From Candidatus Latescibacterota bacterium (GTDB lineage: Bacteria > Latescibacterota > UBA2968 > UBA8231): a stretch of 64,000 nucleotides of DNA. The notes below the pieces were generated by a model, which saw nothing but the letters and a program-made list of their open reading frames with translations, did no database searches and was not told where the DNA came from. The translations under genes were made by a program, and so were the position numbers. Shown here piece after piece: positions 28,529 to 37,114 of this stretch (its first letter is position 1; each line of letters begins with the position of its first letter). The DNA lies in contig JAJEGS010000034.1 of the NCBI GenBank assembly GCA_022819745.1, positions 1-64,000 on the forward strand. The letters run 5' to 3'.

Positions 28529-29334
28529 ATGCATCGTTTTTCCATTCTTCTCGCCGCCTGTATGCTGACTACCGCTTGCGGCGACCGCCAGCCGACCATC
28601 TCCAACGGCGAACCGGTACAGATCATCCAGTACGACGGCCACGCCTACCGGTTGGCGGCGGGCAAAGCCAACCAGACCGACCTTTCCATTGAACTGTCGT
28701 ACGCCGTGCGCGGAGGCCGCGCCGTTATCGATGCCGTTACGATAGACGGCACAGAGTACCGGGCCGATTGTGCGGCTGGTGGGGCGGGGCCTTCAGACAC
28801 AGGGGTATCGCCCGGCGGCGACATCCCCCACTACACCTTATGCGACGGCCTCGAAGGCACGCGAGACGTCGATTACACCTGCGACGGCTACAGCCAGATC
28901 CCACCCCACCTTCGGTCGCCGACGTGCGCTTGAAGGTCGAGGGCAACGAGGCTTTTCTGCGAGCACGGTTTGAGGACACCTCCTCCACCTACCGGGTGGC
29001 CGTGCCGCCTTTGGGGGAATCCCAAAAAACCAGACAGACTTTTAACCTGACCGACGGGAAAGCCGATTTCTTCCTCTTTACGATTAAAGAAACATTGTAT
29101 TACTTCGTTTACTCCACCGGGGGAGCCGACACGTGGGGCGACTTGTACAAAGTCGAAAAAGACTTGATCAAGCCTATCGCGGGCACCGGCAAATGGGCCG
29201 ATGGGGGCAACTTCGCCTTCCAGCGGATCTTGGAGCCGGGCGACTATTTGTTGCGGGTCACATCTGAAACCGGCAAAGCAGAAGGCACATACCAGATAGG
29301 GATTAGCACCTCGTTGCCTGAAGATTACCAATAG
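28529..29334 (+). CDS. Lipoprotein with PPC-like C-terminal domain, frameshifted
   Basis: ATG 28529 has a perfect AAAGGAGG site. The N-terminus (MHRFSILLAACMLTTACGD) is a short lipoprotein signal with Cys17 as the likely lipidated residue, or Cys11 as the alternative. The middle has several Cys (ADCAAGG, YTLCDG, YTCDG). At the CCCC run 28904-28907 the frame closes (PPHLRSPTCA). One added C restores PPPPSVADVRLKVEG and runs to 29334, where a pre-peptidase-C-like beta domain ends (GDYLLRVTSETG, GTYQIGIS). The restored protein has about 269 residues. The role is unknown; it is expected at the cell envelope. Confidence 0.65.
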
Positions 29335-29355
29335 CCGCCCTCTTGGTATTAGGCA

Positions 29356-29385
29356 GGGCGAGGCAAGGAAAACCTCGCCTCGCCC
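29356..29385 (+). terminator. Rho-independent-like terminator after the lipoprotein
   Basis: GGGCGAGGC (29356-29364) pairs with GCCTCGCCC (29377-29385) over a 12-base loop, followed by TTGCTTTT. It lies 21 bases after the lipoprotein stop and fits an intrinsic terminator. Confidence 0.6.
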
Positions 29386-29482
29386 TTGCTTTTACTCGCT
29401 GTATTTGATGCAGTTCACCCTAGTCAGGATGGTGCGTCCACCGCCCCATCCGGCCACCGCCGTCAACCGCCCCGAAGACCAG

Positions 29483-29517
29483 CTTCTCCCCACTGCTCTG
29501 GGGCTGGATGCTGCTGT
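29483..29517 (+). repeat. 35-base duplicate of an internal piece of the EamA permease gene
   Basis: This stretch matches 27898-27932 in 34 of 35 bases (shared core CTGCTCTGGGGCTGG). It lies in the noncoding region 29386-29601 ahead of HigB. The surrounding sequence shows no further similarity to the permease, so this is a short captured fragment. Confidence 0.75.
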
Positions 29518-29601
29518 CGCCTGCTTCCAGTGACGACAGGACCGCAGCGCTCCAAGTCGCCTGCTTGCAGCGTGTAACGTTGCACACTACATTCAGAATC
29601 C

Positions 29602-29874
29602 ATGAAGATCAGGCACAAGGGACTGCGGGCACTGCACGAGCGGGACGACCCGGCACGGCTGCCGGCGGGCCTAGTACCACGTCTTCGGCGCATCCTGTTT
29701 CGGCTGCAAGAGGCAACACATCCCGGCAGCGCAGACGCGCCAGGCTTCCGGCTGCATCCGTTGAAGGGGGATCGGGTGGGCAAGTGGAGTGTGCGCGTAT
29801 CCGGCAACTGGCGCGTGGTGTTCCGCTTTGAGGATGGCGAGGCCGTAGATGTGGACTTAATCGACTATCACTAA
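29602..29874 (+). CDS. higB: HigB-type toxin (RelE/ParE superfamily)
   Basis: A 90-residue HigB-like protein: MKIRHKGLRALHE at the start, LVPRLRRILFRLQEA, then PGFRLHPLKGD and WSVRVSGNWRVVFRFEDG at the end. These are the strands and basic residues of the plasmid-maintenance killer family. HigB cuts mRNA on the ribosome. The HigA antitoxin gene follows by 19 bases, giving the toxin-first order usual for hig. Confidence 0.88.
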   Translation: MKIRHKGLRALHERDDPARLPAGLVPRLRRILFRLQEATHPGSADAPGFRLHPLKGDRVGKWSVRVSGNWRVVFRFEDGEAVDVDLIDYH

Positions 29875-29893
29875 TTGGAAAGGAACGGCGACT

Positions 29894-30223
29894 ATGAGCA
29901 ACAACGATGGCGAACGGGTGGGACCCATGCTGAACCCACCGCACCTAGGAGAACTGATCCGTGAGAGCATGGAAGAGATCGGCTGGAATGTCACCGAGAC
30001 GGCGGGCCGCCTAGGCTGCGAACGCGGGACACTTTCGCGCCTCCTGAACGGCAAAGCCGGCATGTCCGCAAACATGGCGCTGGCATTGGAGCACATCGGC
30101 TGGGGCACCGCCGAGCACTGGATGCGGATGCAGGCGAGCTATGAGCTTGCACAGGCTCGCCGAGAGCGGGTCACCGGGGAACAGCTAGCCGATGCGACGT
30201 TCGCGTCAACCACCCAAGCCTGA
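29894..30223 (+). CDS. higA: HigA-type antitoxin (HTH_XRE)
   Basis: A 109-residue antitoxin of the VapI/HigA class. It opens with NPPHLGELIRESMEEIGW. The helix-turn-helix is at about residues 35-60 (VTETAGRLGCERGTLSRLLNG) and is followed by the typical AMALALEHIGWGTAEHWMRMQ. It binds its own promoter and the HigB toxin. A GGAAAGGAACG site precedes the ATG. Confidence 0.88.
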   Translation: MSNNDGERVGPMLNPPHLGELIRESMEEIGWNVTETAGRLGCERGTLSRLLNGKAGMSANMALALEHIGWGTAEHWMRMQASYELAQARRERVTGEQLADATFASTTQA

Positions 30224-30258
30224 CAGGTCTTGGGAATTGAAGATGAGCGGGTGACCTG

Positions 30259-30888
30259 CTACACCCGCTCGGCCTGGGGTTCGGCCAGCCCGTGGGTGTG
30301 ATCCCACAAATGCCCCCGCCGCTTCTGGCCTTCTAGCGTCGTTTCAAAGTACACCCCCTGCACCGGCTCGTGCACCAACGGCATATCGTGATGATGCCCC
30401 ATGCCCGTAGCCAGACAGTCTCCCGGCTTCATTTCGTACGTCTTGCCCTCAGAAACGGCGCGAGCCTGACCTTCCAAGATGACCCAATACTCGTCGCAGT
30501 CGTGAAAGTGGCTATCGAAATTGGTCCACTTCTCGTACGGGACCGGATCGCCTTTATCCTCGGGCTGGGGACTATTATCCATGTTGAAGATCCCCGAGCC
30601 GCCCGTCTCCGCTCCCCAGCGTCCGCAAAAGCGCACCAGCGTAGCCGCCTCTTCCACTTCCAACACCTCAAAAGAACCTGGACCAGTCAAATCTATATTG
30701 GCACCCGTGGCGGCTTCCACCTCCTCAGCACCCACCCGCAACCGACAGCGTCCCCCTCCCACAATCAGCTTCTCCACCTCGCCACGACGCGCAAAGCTGT
30801 GTTCATCGCCTGCCTTGAGCTGCACGACCTCAAAGTGTTCCAACTCACACCAATCGGGGTACTGGTCCTCACTTCTGAACATCGGCAT
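30259..30888 (-). CDS. Bicupin domain protein
   Basis: A 209-residue protein with two beta-barrel cupin halves. The first is degenerate (RRGEVEKLIVGGG, GANIDLTGPG). The second keeps the metal-type motif (DSHFHDCDEYWVILEGQ and GDCLATGMGHHHD). A metal site of His, His, Glu and His can be placed there. Cupins of this sort act as isomerases, dioxygenases or sugar epimerase-like enzymes. The substrate is unknown. It is divergent from the deacylase gene at 31037, and TTAGGTA/TACCTAA arms (30931-30937 and 30946-30952) lie between them. Confidence 0.82.
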   Translation of the reverse strand: MPMFRSEDQYPDWCELEHFEVVQLKAGDEHSFARRGEVEKLIVGGGRCRLRVGAEEVEAATGANIDLTGPGSFEVLEVEEAATLVRFCGRWGAETGGSGIFNMDNSPQPEDKGDPVPYEKWTNFDSHFHDCDEYWVILEGQARAVSEGKTYEMKPGDCLATGMGHHHDMPLVHEPVQGVYFETTLEGQKRRGHLWDHTHGLAEPQAERV

Positions 30889-30992
30889 AACCCTTCTCCC
30901 TTCTCTCGGTTTTTAAAAGGTTTTAGAATATTAGGTATCTGATGTTACCTAACAGATTCGCACAAATCAACTGCCACTAGGAGGCATAGACC

Positions 30993-31037
30993 ATGAACGT
31001 CGAAGAAACTCTTTTTCATCTGCTTCGGGATATGTGA
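30993..31037 (+). other. Short upstream ORF coupled to the deacylase gene
   Basis: A strong AGGAGG site (30979-30984) serves an ATG at 30993 that opens a 14-codon frame (MNVEETLFHLLRDM). Its TGA overlaps the ATG of the next gene at 31037 (TGATG). It could be a leader peptide that couples translation, or the remains of a longer N-terminus. Confidence 0.4.
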
Positions 31038-31765
31038 TGGGCCAACGGGATTACGATGCTGTTGTCAGGCGCGTGGAAGCGGTGTCTGGTATTGATGTGC
31101 AGATATTGGGCGAGGTTGAAGGTTTGCCGATTTTGTGTGCGTCTGCTGGCAGGGGAGACGCGCCTGTTGTTTATATCAATGGAGGGACGCACGGCGATGA
31201 ACCGGCTGGGGTGGAAGCCGCGCTCGCTTTTTTGCAGGGCAGATGGGAGCGCTGGGCTGATAGGGTGCGTTTTGAAGTTATTCCGTGTTTGTGTCCGTGG
31301 AGCTATGTTCACAATGCCCGGCTCAATGCACAGGATGTCGATGTGAATTGGGCGTTTTTGCGCGATGATGTGCCCGAGATTGAAATTTTGAAGGGTTTTT
31401 TGGCGGGAAGAGTTTTTGCGGGTGTGATCGATTTGCACGAGGATTGGGAGAGTCCGGGATTTTATCTATACGAGATGTTTGGAGACCGGGGATCTCTGGG
31501 ACGGGAGATAGTCGAGCGGGTGGCACGGGTTTGTCCGATTAACAAGAATGCCGAGATTGAGGTCGAGGTTGCGGTCAATGGGGTGATTCATCCCAATATG
31601 GAGGTGGCAAGGCGGAAGTACGGGGAGGGCATACCTATCGCTTTGGTCCAGCGAGGCCATACGGGGCATCTGGTGACATCAGAAACCCCGACGGCGCAGC
31701 CAATGGATGTGCGCGTTGCGGCGCATCTAGCAGCTATTGAGGTGATGGTGGAGGCTAGTGTTTAG
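31037..31765 (+). CDS. M14-like zinc carboxypeptidase / succinylglutamate-desuccinylase (AstE/AspA) family hydrolase
   Basis: A 242-residue protein with the zinc motif GGTHGDEPAG (H and E ligands) and a later DLHED as third ligand. HNARLNAQDVDVNW matches the substrate-binding Arg/Asn region of the AstE/AspA/M14 fold. It is short but complete for the subgroup that removes acyl or amino-acid groups from small molecules. Its base composition is more A+T-rich and uses codons ending in T and G more than its neighbours, which may mark transfer. The start may be ATG 31037 or GTG 31034. Confidence 0.8.
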   Translation: MGQRDYDAVVRRVEAVSGIDVQILGEVEGLPILCASAGRGDAPVVYINGGTHGDEPAGVEAALAFLQGRWERWADRVRFEVIPCLCPWSYVHNARLNAQDVDVNWAFLRDDVPEIEILKGFLAGRVFAGVIDLHEDWESPGFYLYEMFGDRGSLGREIVERVARVCPINKNAEIEVEVAVNGVIHPNMEVARRKYGEGIPIALVQRGHTGHLVTSETPTAQPMDVRVAAHLAAIEVMVEASV

Positions 31766-31777
31766 GGCGAAGGCTGT

Positions 31778-32860
31778 TTAGCGTAATTCTTCTAAAAGAC
31801 GGCTTGGCACATCGGTTGGGTCAGTCTTTCGCTTCACCGGTAGTTCATAATTCCATTCTTCGAAAGCAAATCGCCATTCGCGTGAGACGCGCTCCATAGC
31901 GGCGGGATCCGGCTCGAATGTATTTTTTTGGTAGTCCGAGAGTGTGCTCAGGTACTCGACTACTGCCTGCTTTCCTCCGTTTTCCCAACCGGACAATCCG
32001 AGTGCCGCGTAGATGCGTTCCATTTCGCCCAGTGGATCAGATACGAGGTCCTCGTACTTCACTTCCGCCAGATTGCCTGCCGGTATCAAAGCTCTGTCTT
32101 TCAGGTATTGTTCCATTAGAGCCTTGTACTCGGTGATGACGAAATCCGCAACATCGCCCGGATGCTCCTCCAGCAGGAACAACTCAAACATCTTTCTGAA
32201 TGTATGGTTTGTCGAGTAATAGACATCGCATGGATTTCTTGCGATATGAACGAACTTCGCATTGGGGAAAAGGCGCAGGATGTGGGGGATTCGGCCGGTG
32301 TTGGTGGGGCTTTTGAGTACCAACTGCTTTCCGCCATCCGCAAGTGTGGCTTTTTTAATTATGTCCGTGATGACGGCATCCCAGCGTGCCAGTTGCTGAT
32401 CGGTTAGCCCCCTCATGAAGACATATTTTTCAAAGTATTCCATCGTCTTGGTTGGGAATGTGAGGAAGTGAACAAAGGATAGCTCAGAGGAATTGGCAAT
32501 CGCAAATTCTTCCTCGTTCGGCATGTCTATAGTTATTTTGACATCATCCTGCGGACGTTTCGGATCGAGCTGTTTGGCCATGAAACGCTTGATCCAACCG
32601 CGACCGATCAGAAAGAATGTCGGGACGAAGGATTGGAACAACGAGACGATTGCGAACTGCGGATCGCGCGTCAGGAGATAGTGCAAGTGCGTCGTGCCCG
32701 TGCGGGCATGGCCAATGATAAAGATCGGTGGATGCGCGATCTTCGTCCGAGCCACAGCGCGCCCGTAGCGCATCTTCTCGATCAAGCGTAGTGGTACCAT
32801 CAGGGCCGAGCCAAGGAGAATTCGCCTCACTCGTCCCCGGTGCTGGGGCGCAACCCTCAC
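31778..32860 (-). CDS. PAPS-dependent sulfotransferase
   Basis: A sulfotransferase of about 360 residues. The 5'-phosphosulfate-binding loop is GHARTGTTHLHYLL, and the 3'-phosphate region is LVLKSPTNTGRIPHI followed by FVHIARNPCDVYYST. EVKYEDLVSDP and the C-terminal helix bundle are also typical of the Sulfotransfer_3 family. The long open frame reaches 33049, but that part lies inside the true 3' end of the P450 gene. GTG 32860 or GTG 32830 is more credible, and the start remains uncertain. It transfers sulfate from PAPS to a hydroxyl group, which fits a partner for the adjacent P450 product. Confidence 0.82.
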   Translation of the reverse strand: MRVAPQHRGRVRRILLGSALMVPLRLIEKMRYGRAVARTKIAHPPIFIIGHARTGTTHLHYLLTRDPQFAIVSLFQSFVPTFFLIGRGWIKRFMAKQLDPKRPQDDVKITIDMPNEEEFAIANSSELSFVHFLTFPTKTMEYFEKYVFMRGLTDQQLARWDAVITDIIKKATLADGGKQLVLKSPTNTGRIPHILRLFPNAKFVHIARNPCDVYYSTNHTFRKMFELFLLEEHPGDVADFVITEYKALMEQYLKDRALIPAGNLAEVKYEDLVSDPLGEMERIYAALGLSGWENGGKQAVVEYLSTLSDYQKNTFEPDPAAMERVSREWRFAFEEWNYELPVKRKTDPTDVPSRLLEELR

Positions 32861-32973
32861 CCCGTCCTGACCCCAGAGGAGCCTCGCCCAAACGCGCAGC
32901 GGCGCGGGCGTGTTGGGGTGACCTACACTCTGGGTTTGTGGCTTCTTAGTAGGTATTTTGACGCTCCATTTTG

Positions 32974-34940
32974 CTATCGATGCCGACGCACCAGGCGGAA
33001 CTTGAAGTCGGGACAGAGGGAATGGGTCTGTTTGGTCTTCAATTCGCAATCGGGCGGATCGAGAACCAATTCGGTCTCGCGGAGGATGGCCGCCATGTTG
33101 AGTGCAATGAGCGCCTCGGCGAGATTGCTACCCAAGCACCGATGCGCTCCTAAGCCGAAGGGCGCATAGACCCCGTGCTGGCGATGCTCAGCGCGTTCTG
33201 CGGTGTAGCGGTCGATATCAAAGCGTCCGGATTGGGGAAATATTCTGACATCCGGTGCGGTACTGTGAATCCAATAAGAAGGGTCTCGCCAGCAGAGACT
33301 TTATAGCCCTCAAATTCAAATGAGTTGGCTACCGTGCGCAATGACATTGCTGGTGCAAGGGGATAGAGGCGCAGGGTTTCCATTGCCGTGCGGTGCAGGA
33401 CGTCGAGTTGACGTAGATCGCTCACCGTAGGCATACCCTGGTCAAAGAGGGCGTCTGCTTCAGCAATTACCTGCTCGCGCAAATCGGGTCGCTTCAACAG
33501 TTCATATAACATGAAGGCACAGGTATTTGCCACGGTATCGAGACCGGCCGTGAGAGGACCCAGCATGTCTAAATCGGTCTCGGGAAGAAATTGCGGATCT
33601 CTGCGGTGCAGTTCCAGCAAAAGGTCAATGGAATCCGGTGGCTTGTTGTGGCGTTTTTCTGGTTCGTGGTCTGCCAGAATGCGCTGAGTCAGCTCTTCCA
33701 TCCGCTTGAAGGCACGCCGGACGCGTGGTCGATATAGCATCAGCCTAGGTTGCTGCCGCATGATATAGGTTTTCATCTTGCTGTGAAAATAAACCATAAT
33801 ATCGTCTAAGTAGTCCCGCACAGGCATGCTGAGGGCCAGCACACCGATCTGATCTAAGACGATGCGCTGCCAAGTGTATAAGCCCGGCAGCGGCTTGTCT
33901 TGGGGCCATCGGGCGATATCTTGTTGAAGAACGCGGACAACGTCTGCCTCGCGGCCTTCAATGAGGCGGTGGGTGTACACATCCACCAGTTCTTTGCGCA
34001 GGCGAATATGCTCTGGGCCATCCATGCTGATTATGTTGCGTCCGACTCCTCCAGCTTTGTTGTAATCCACCCAGTTTTCAAGCGTGCGAAAGTACTTACC
34101 CCCTCGCTTTACGAAGGTATTCGCCTCGGGACCTACGAGGGCGACGAAGCGGCGATTGAATGCCTTGATGCGAAAAATCGGACCTAAGTTTCGGTATTGT
34201 TTGACGAGCAGCGAGCGCAAATCGCGCGTCATGCCGATGGTGTTGCCAACAAGCGGCAACCCCGGTGCCTGGGGTATTTCTTTGCGCGGAGCCGGGACAG
34301 GGGCAGGAGACTCCTGCTCGCGGATCGCCCTAGTGACCGATTGCCCGATCAGGTCCATTTTGCGAATCAGGTCGATCCGTTCTTGTACCTCCGATAGTTC
34401 CGACTGGGACAGAATATTCTTGAAAACGCCGGAGGCCTCTGCCAGACAGATAATGACGATGTCGCGCGGGTCCGGAATTTCATCGGTGAACAACACGCGC
34501 ATAATGCGCAACCGAACTTCTTCTACTCGTTGCCCATCAATGGCTGGATAGCGGCGGGAGCGCGACACCAAGCGCGAAAGGGAAAAAATCCCTTCGGACT
34601 CAGCTTCCAAGACGCCCCGGTTGACCAACCGCGCAAGTGCCTTGTCGCGGATTTCGTCGCCTCGTTTGGCCGTCTGTGCGACCCAATCCCCTAGGTCGCG
34701 TGCGCCTGTATCCTGTGCGATGTCAGCTAGGGTGGGATCGAGCAGATCGTCTGCAAGAGGCGTGGCATCAACCAAAATGAGATGCTCGGGATCCGTATCG
34801 ATGCGATTTTCCAAGGCCAAATCCATCAACACGGCACCAGCGAGGACGGTGTGCAACGAATGCGGTGCAAGACCGGGCGCGAAATCGCCTCGGTCTTCAC
34901 TGTAGAGTAGCAACAGGATCTCTTCGGTAAACCTCAGTAT
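32974..34940 (-). CDS. GPP34 (GOLPH3-like) domain fused to cytochrome P450, frameshifted
   Basis: The first 200 residues read like a GPP34/GOLPH3 domain: EEILLLLYSED, HTVLAGAVLMDLALENRI, DKALARLVNRGVLEAE. A cytochrome P450 follows with PGLPLVGNTIG, the I-helix AGLDT (about 456-460, counted from the TTG at 34913) and the ExxR motif ETLR. The main frame ends falsely at 33150. One extra T near 33222 restores PDAFDIDRYTAER and the haem loop FGLGAHRCLG, ending at 32974, so the restored chain has about 655 residues. The best ribosome site (AAGGAG) points to an ATA at 34940 rather than ATG, with TTG 34913 as the alternative. Without the frame repair the protein lacks its haem Cys. The sulfotransferase follows. 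Confidence 0.75.
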
Positions 34941-35165
34941 GGTCTAGTCTCCTTGGAAGCGATCTTAACGTGAGTCCTGGATAAGCATCGTCTAATGAGG
35001 ATGTTCCGTTGGTAATGGCCCTAACGTACTCAGCCTACTTGATCATGGGCACTCATGGATACTCATATATATAATTTTCATAAAAAGAAAGAGTCAAGAA
35101 AATGGTTCATTGACCGGGCTACAATATCTTGTGTGTTCAATAGCGCGGCGCATCCGCGCAAACTA

Positions 35166-37085
35166 TCACATATTCGTCAGCCAGCGCCCCTTCTCCGCAG
35201 TCAGCGCATAAATCGCGCCCCATATCCCCGACACGGACACCTCGCCCAAAATCAACCCGAGAAAAAACGGCTTGGCGTTCTGGAATAGGCGCACGCCACC
35301 AAAGCGCAAGATGATCAGCTTCAACAACCAAGCGATCAACGCCGAGAACCAGATCTGACTCGTCAGCCAACCCACGGCAATAGCAAAGCCGATCGGGTGA
35401 AAGGGCCACCAAAACCACCGGTGCTGCGCCCACATTAGAAAGCCCTCCACGGCCGCGCCGATCCCCTTGAAGAGCCAGCCGCGCATGTCGGCCTCGGGCA
35501 TATTGAGAATGGTCGGGCCGATATAGGGCCAGCCGTGGGCACCGGCCCAATTGATCAGCGACAGATTAACCGCTCCATGGGTGTAGGCCAGTTTCAAGGT
35601 CATGTAGGCCGCGGCCAAAAGACTGCACACCAGCGCCAGCATCAGGCCCCAAAACAGCCGCGTCTTGGGGCCGGGGATCAGCTCGGCGAGTTTGAGGCCA
35701 TTGGCGCACGCGACCATCGGCGAAGTGCGCGATTCGCCCTGCCAAATAAAGGTGAAGTTGAGGGCGACCAAGCCCTTGGCCCCGAGGACCGAGGTGCCCA
35801 AACCCGAAATGATGAAGTACGCCGGGACAATGGGGCTGCGAGCGGTGGCCACGCCGCCGGTAGCCACCACGCGCGCGACCAAGATGAAGAACAGCAAGCT
35901 GACGACGAGTAGGACCGGGAGCACTGCAATCGGCACCCCCGAGCGCCAGAGCCAAACGGCGACGAACAGCAAGCTGCCCAAAAAGCCGAGCAAGGCCGTG
36001 CGATAGCTGAGCAACTCCTCGCTGTCATCGACGCCGCCGCGCGGGTCCCAGAGTTTGCGCCATACCTCTTTGAGATGGGGCCGGGCCGTCCACAGTCCAA
36101 AGAGCACCAACACAATGACCGCGCCGGTGGCTTGATGGGTCAGGTCAGCCGGCTGCGAGTACTCGTACGCGCTCAGGCGTTCGGTGCTGGCAATGCCGAG
36201 CGTCTTAAAGACCCCTTCCTCCACCTTGGAGAACACGTAGAAAAACCAAATGCTGAACGTGATCTCGAGATTGACCAAGTAGAAGAAGCCGACCCAAGCC
36301 AAGTTGAGTGCAACCGGCAGGTGCAAGGTATGGTTTAAGAAGGAAAACCGGCCGCGAGGGTTGTATTCGGGCACGATGGGGAAGTAGTGGTTGAGGGCGT
36401 TGAGACTGAGCAGGATGCAGGGCACGGCAAACCCCAGCCACATCCGCTGATCCTTAAAGAAAGGAGCCACGCGCATCTGGGCTTCCTTCTCAATCATATT
36501 CTGCGGTAGCTGAACCATCGGATAGGTCAGCCGCTCGTGCTCCGACCACTGGCGGTGGAGGATGGCGCTCATGCAGATCAGCATGAAGCTCATGGCCACG
36601 ATCAACGCCAGCCAGTAGGCCATCGGCTCCACCCAGACGCCCCACGGGATGGACTCACCTTTTGGCAGGCCCTCGTAGTAATTCTTGATCGCCTCGAAGT
36701 CCTGCGGCGCAATCCACGAAGGGATAAAGTCGTAGAACAGCTCGGCGTAGTTGTTTTCGGGGGTGGCGTAGTAGAAGGGATAGACGATGGTGCCAATGAG
36801 GAAGAACATCAGGCCCCAAGTCGGCACGGTGACCGCCATCATCAACATGCAGTAAATTAGGACCAGATCGGCTTTGGACAGAGCGAAATGGCGGCCGAGC
36901 AGAGCCACAAATCCATTGACGGCAAAGGTCAGGACAAAAAAGAGAAAGAGCGCTCCCGGCGAAGAGGGATTAAAGCCGACCCAGTAGTAATTGAACACGA
37001 CCCCGTACGGCGCGAGCAGACCCACCGCTAGGGAGAGGGCTATGCCGGTTAGCAGTCCCTTGATGCTGAAAAGCGATTTGGGCAT
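35166..37085 (-). CDS. DUF6785/DUF6784-type multipass membrane protein (OPT-like)
   Basis: A 639-residue integral membrane protein with about 14 hydrophobic segments, starting LLTGIALSLAVGLLAPYGVVF. Conserved-looking blocks are HRQWSEHERLTYPMVQLP, VARVVATGGVATARSPI and FFLGLILGEVSVSGIWG near the end. The pattern matches the DUF6785/DUF6784 family, distantly related to oligopeptide (OPT) transporters and frequent in Planctomycetes- and Latescibacteria-like genomes. It is the last gene of the operon GH32-PhyH-SDR-membrane protein (spacings 11, 15 and 29 bases), so uptake of the sugar or its product is a reasonable inference. The substrate is unknown. Confidence 0.8.
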   Translation of the reverse strand: MPKSLFSIKGLLTGIALSLAVGLLAPYGVVFNYYWVGFNPSSPGALFLFFVLTFAVNGFVALLGRHFALSKADLVLIYCMLMMAVTVPTWGLMFFLIGTIVYPFYYATPENNYAELFYDFIPSWIAPQDFEAIKNYYEGLPKGESIPWGVWVEPMAYWLALIVAMSFMLICMSAILHRQWSEHERLTYPMVQLPQNMIEKEAQMRVAPFFKDQRMWLGFAVPCILLSLNALNHYFPIVPEYNPRGRFSFLNHTLHLPVALNLAWVGFFYLVNLEITFSIWFFYVFSKVEEGVFKTLGIASTERLSAYEYSQPADLTHQATGAVIVLVLFGLWTARPHLKEVWRKLWDPRGGVDDSEELLSYRTALLGFLGSLLFVAVWLWRSGVPIAVLPVLLVVSLLFFILVARVVATGGVATARSPIVPAYFIISGLGTSVLGAKGLVALNFTFIWQGESRTSPMVACANGLKLAELIPGPKTRLFWGLMLALVCSLLAAAYMTLKLAYTHGAVNLSLINWAGAHGWPYIGPTILNMPEADMRGWLFKGIGAAVEGFLMWAQHRWFWWPFHPIGFAIAVGWLTSQIWFSALIAWLLKLIILRFGGVRLFQNAKPFFLGLILGEVSVSGIWGAIYALTAEKGRWLTNM

Positions 37086-37114
37086 GTATGGGCCGACGAG
37101 TTCCGTCGATTACC

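Noticed and set aside
32974..33049. An upstream TTG start for the sulfotransferase at 33049
   Set aside because: These codons lie in the 3' end of the P450 gene once its frame is repaired, so the real sulfotransferase start must be further downstream.
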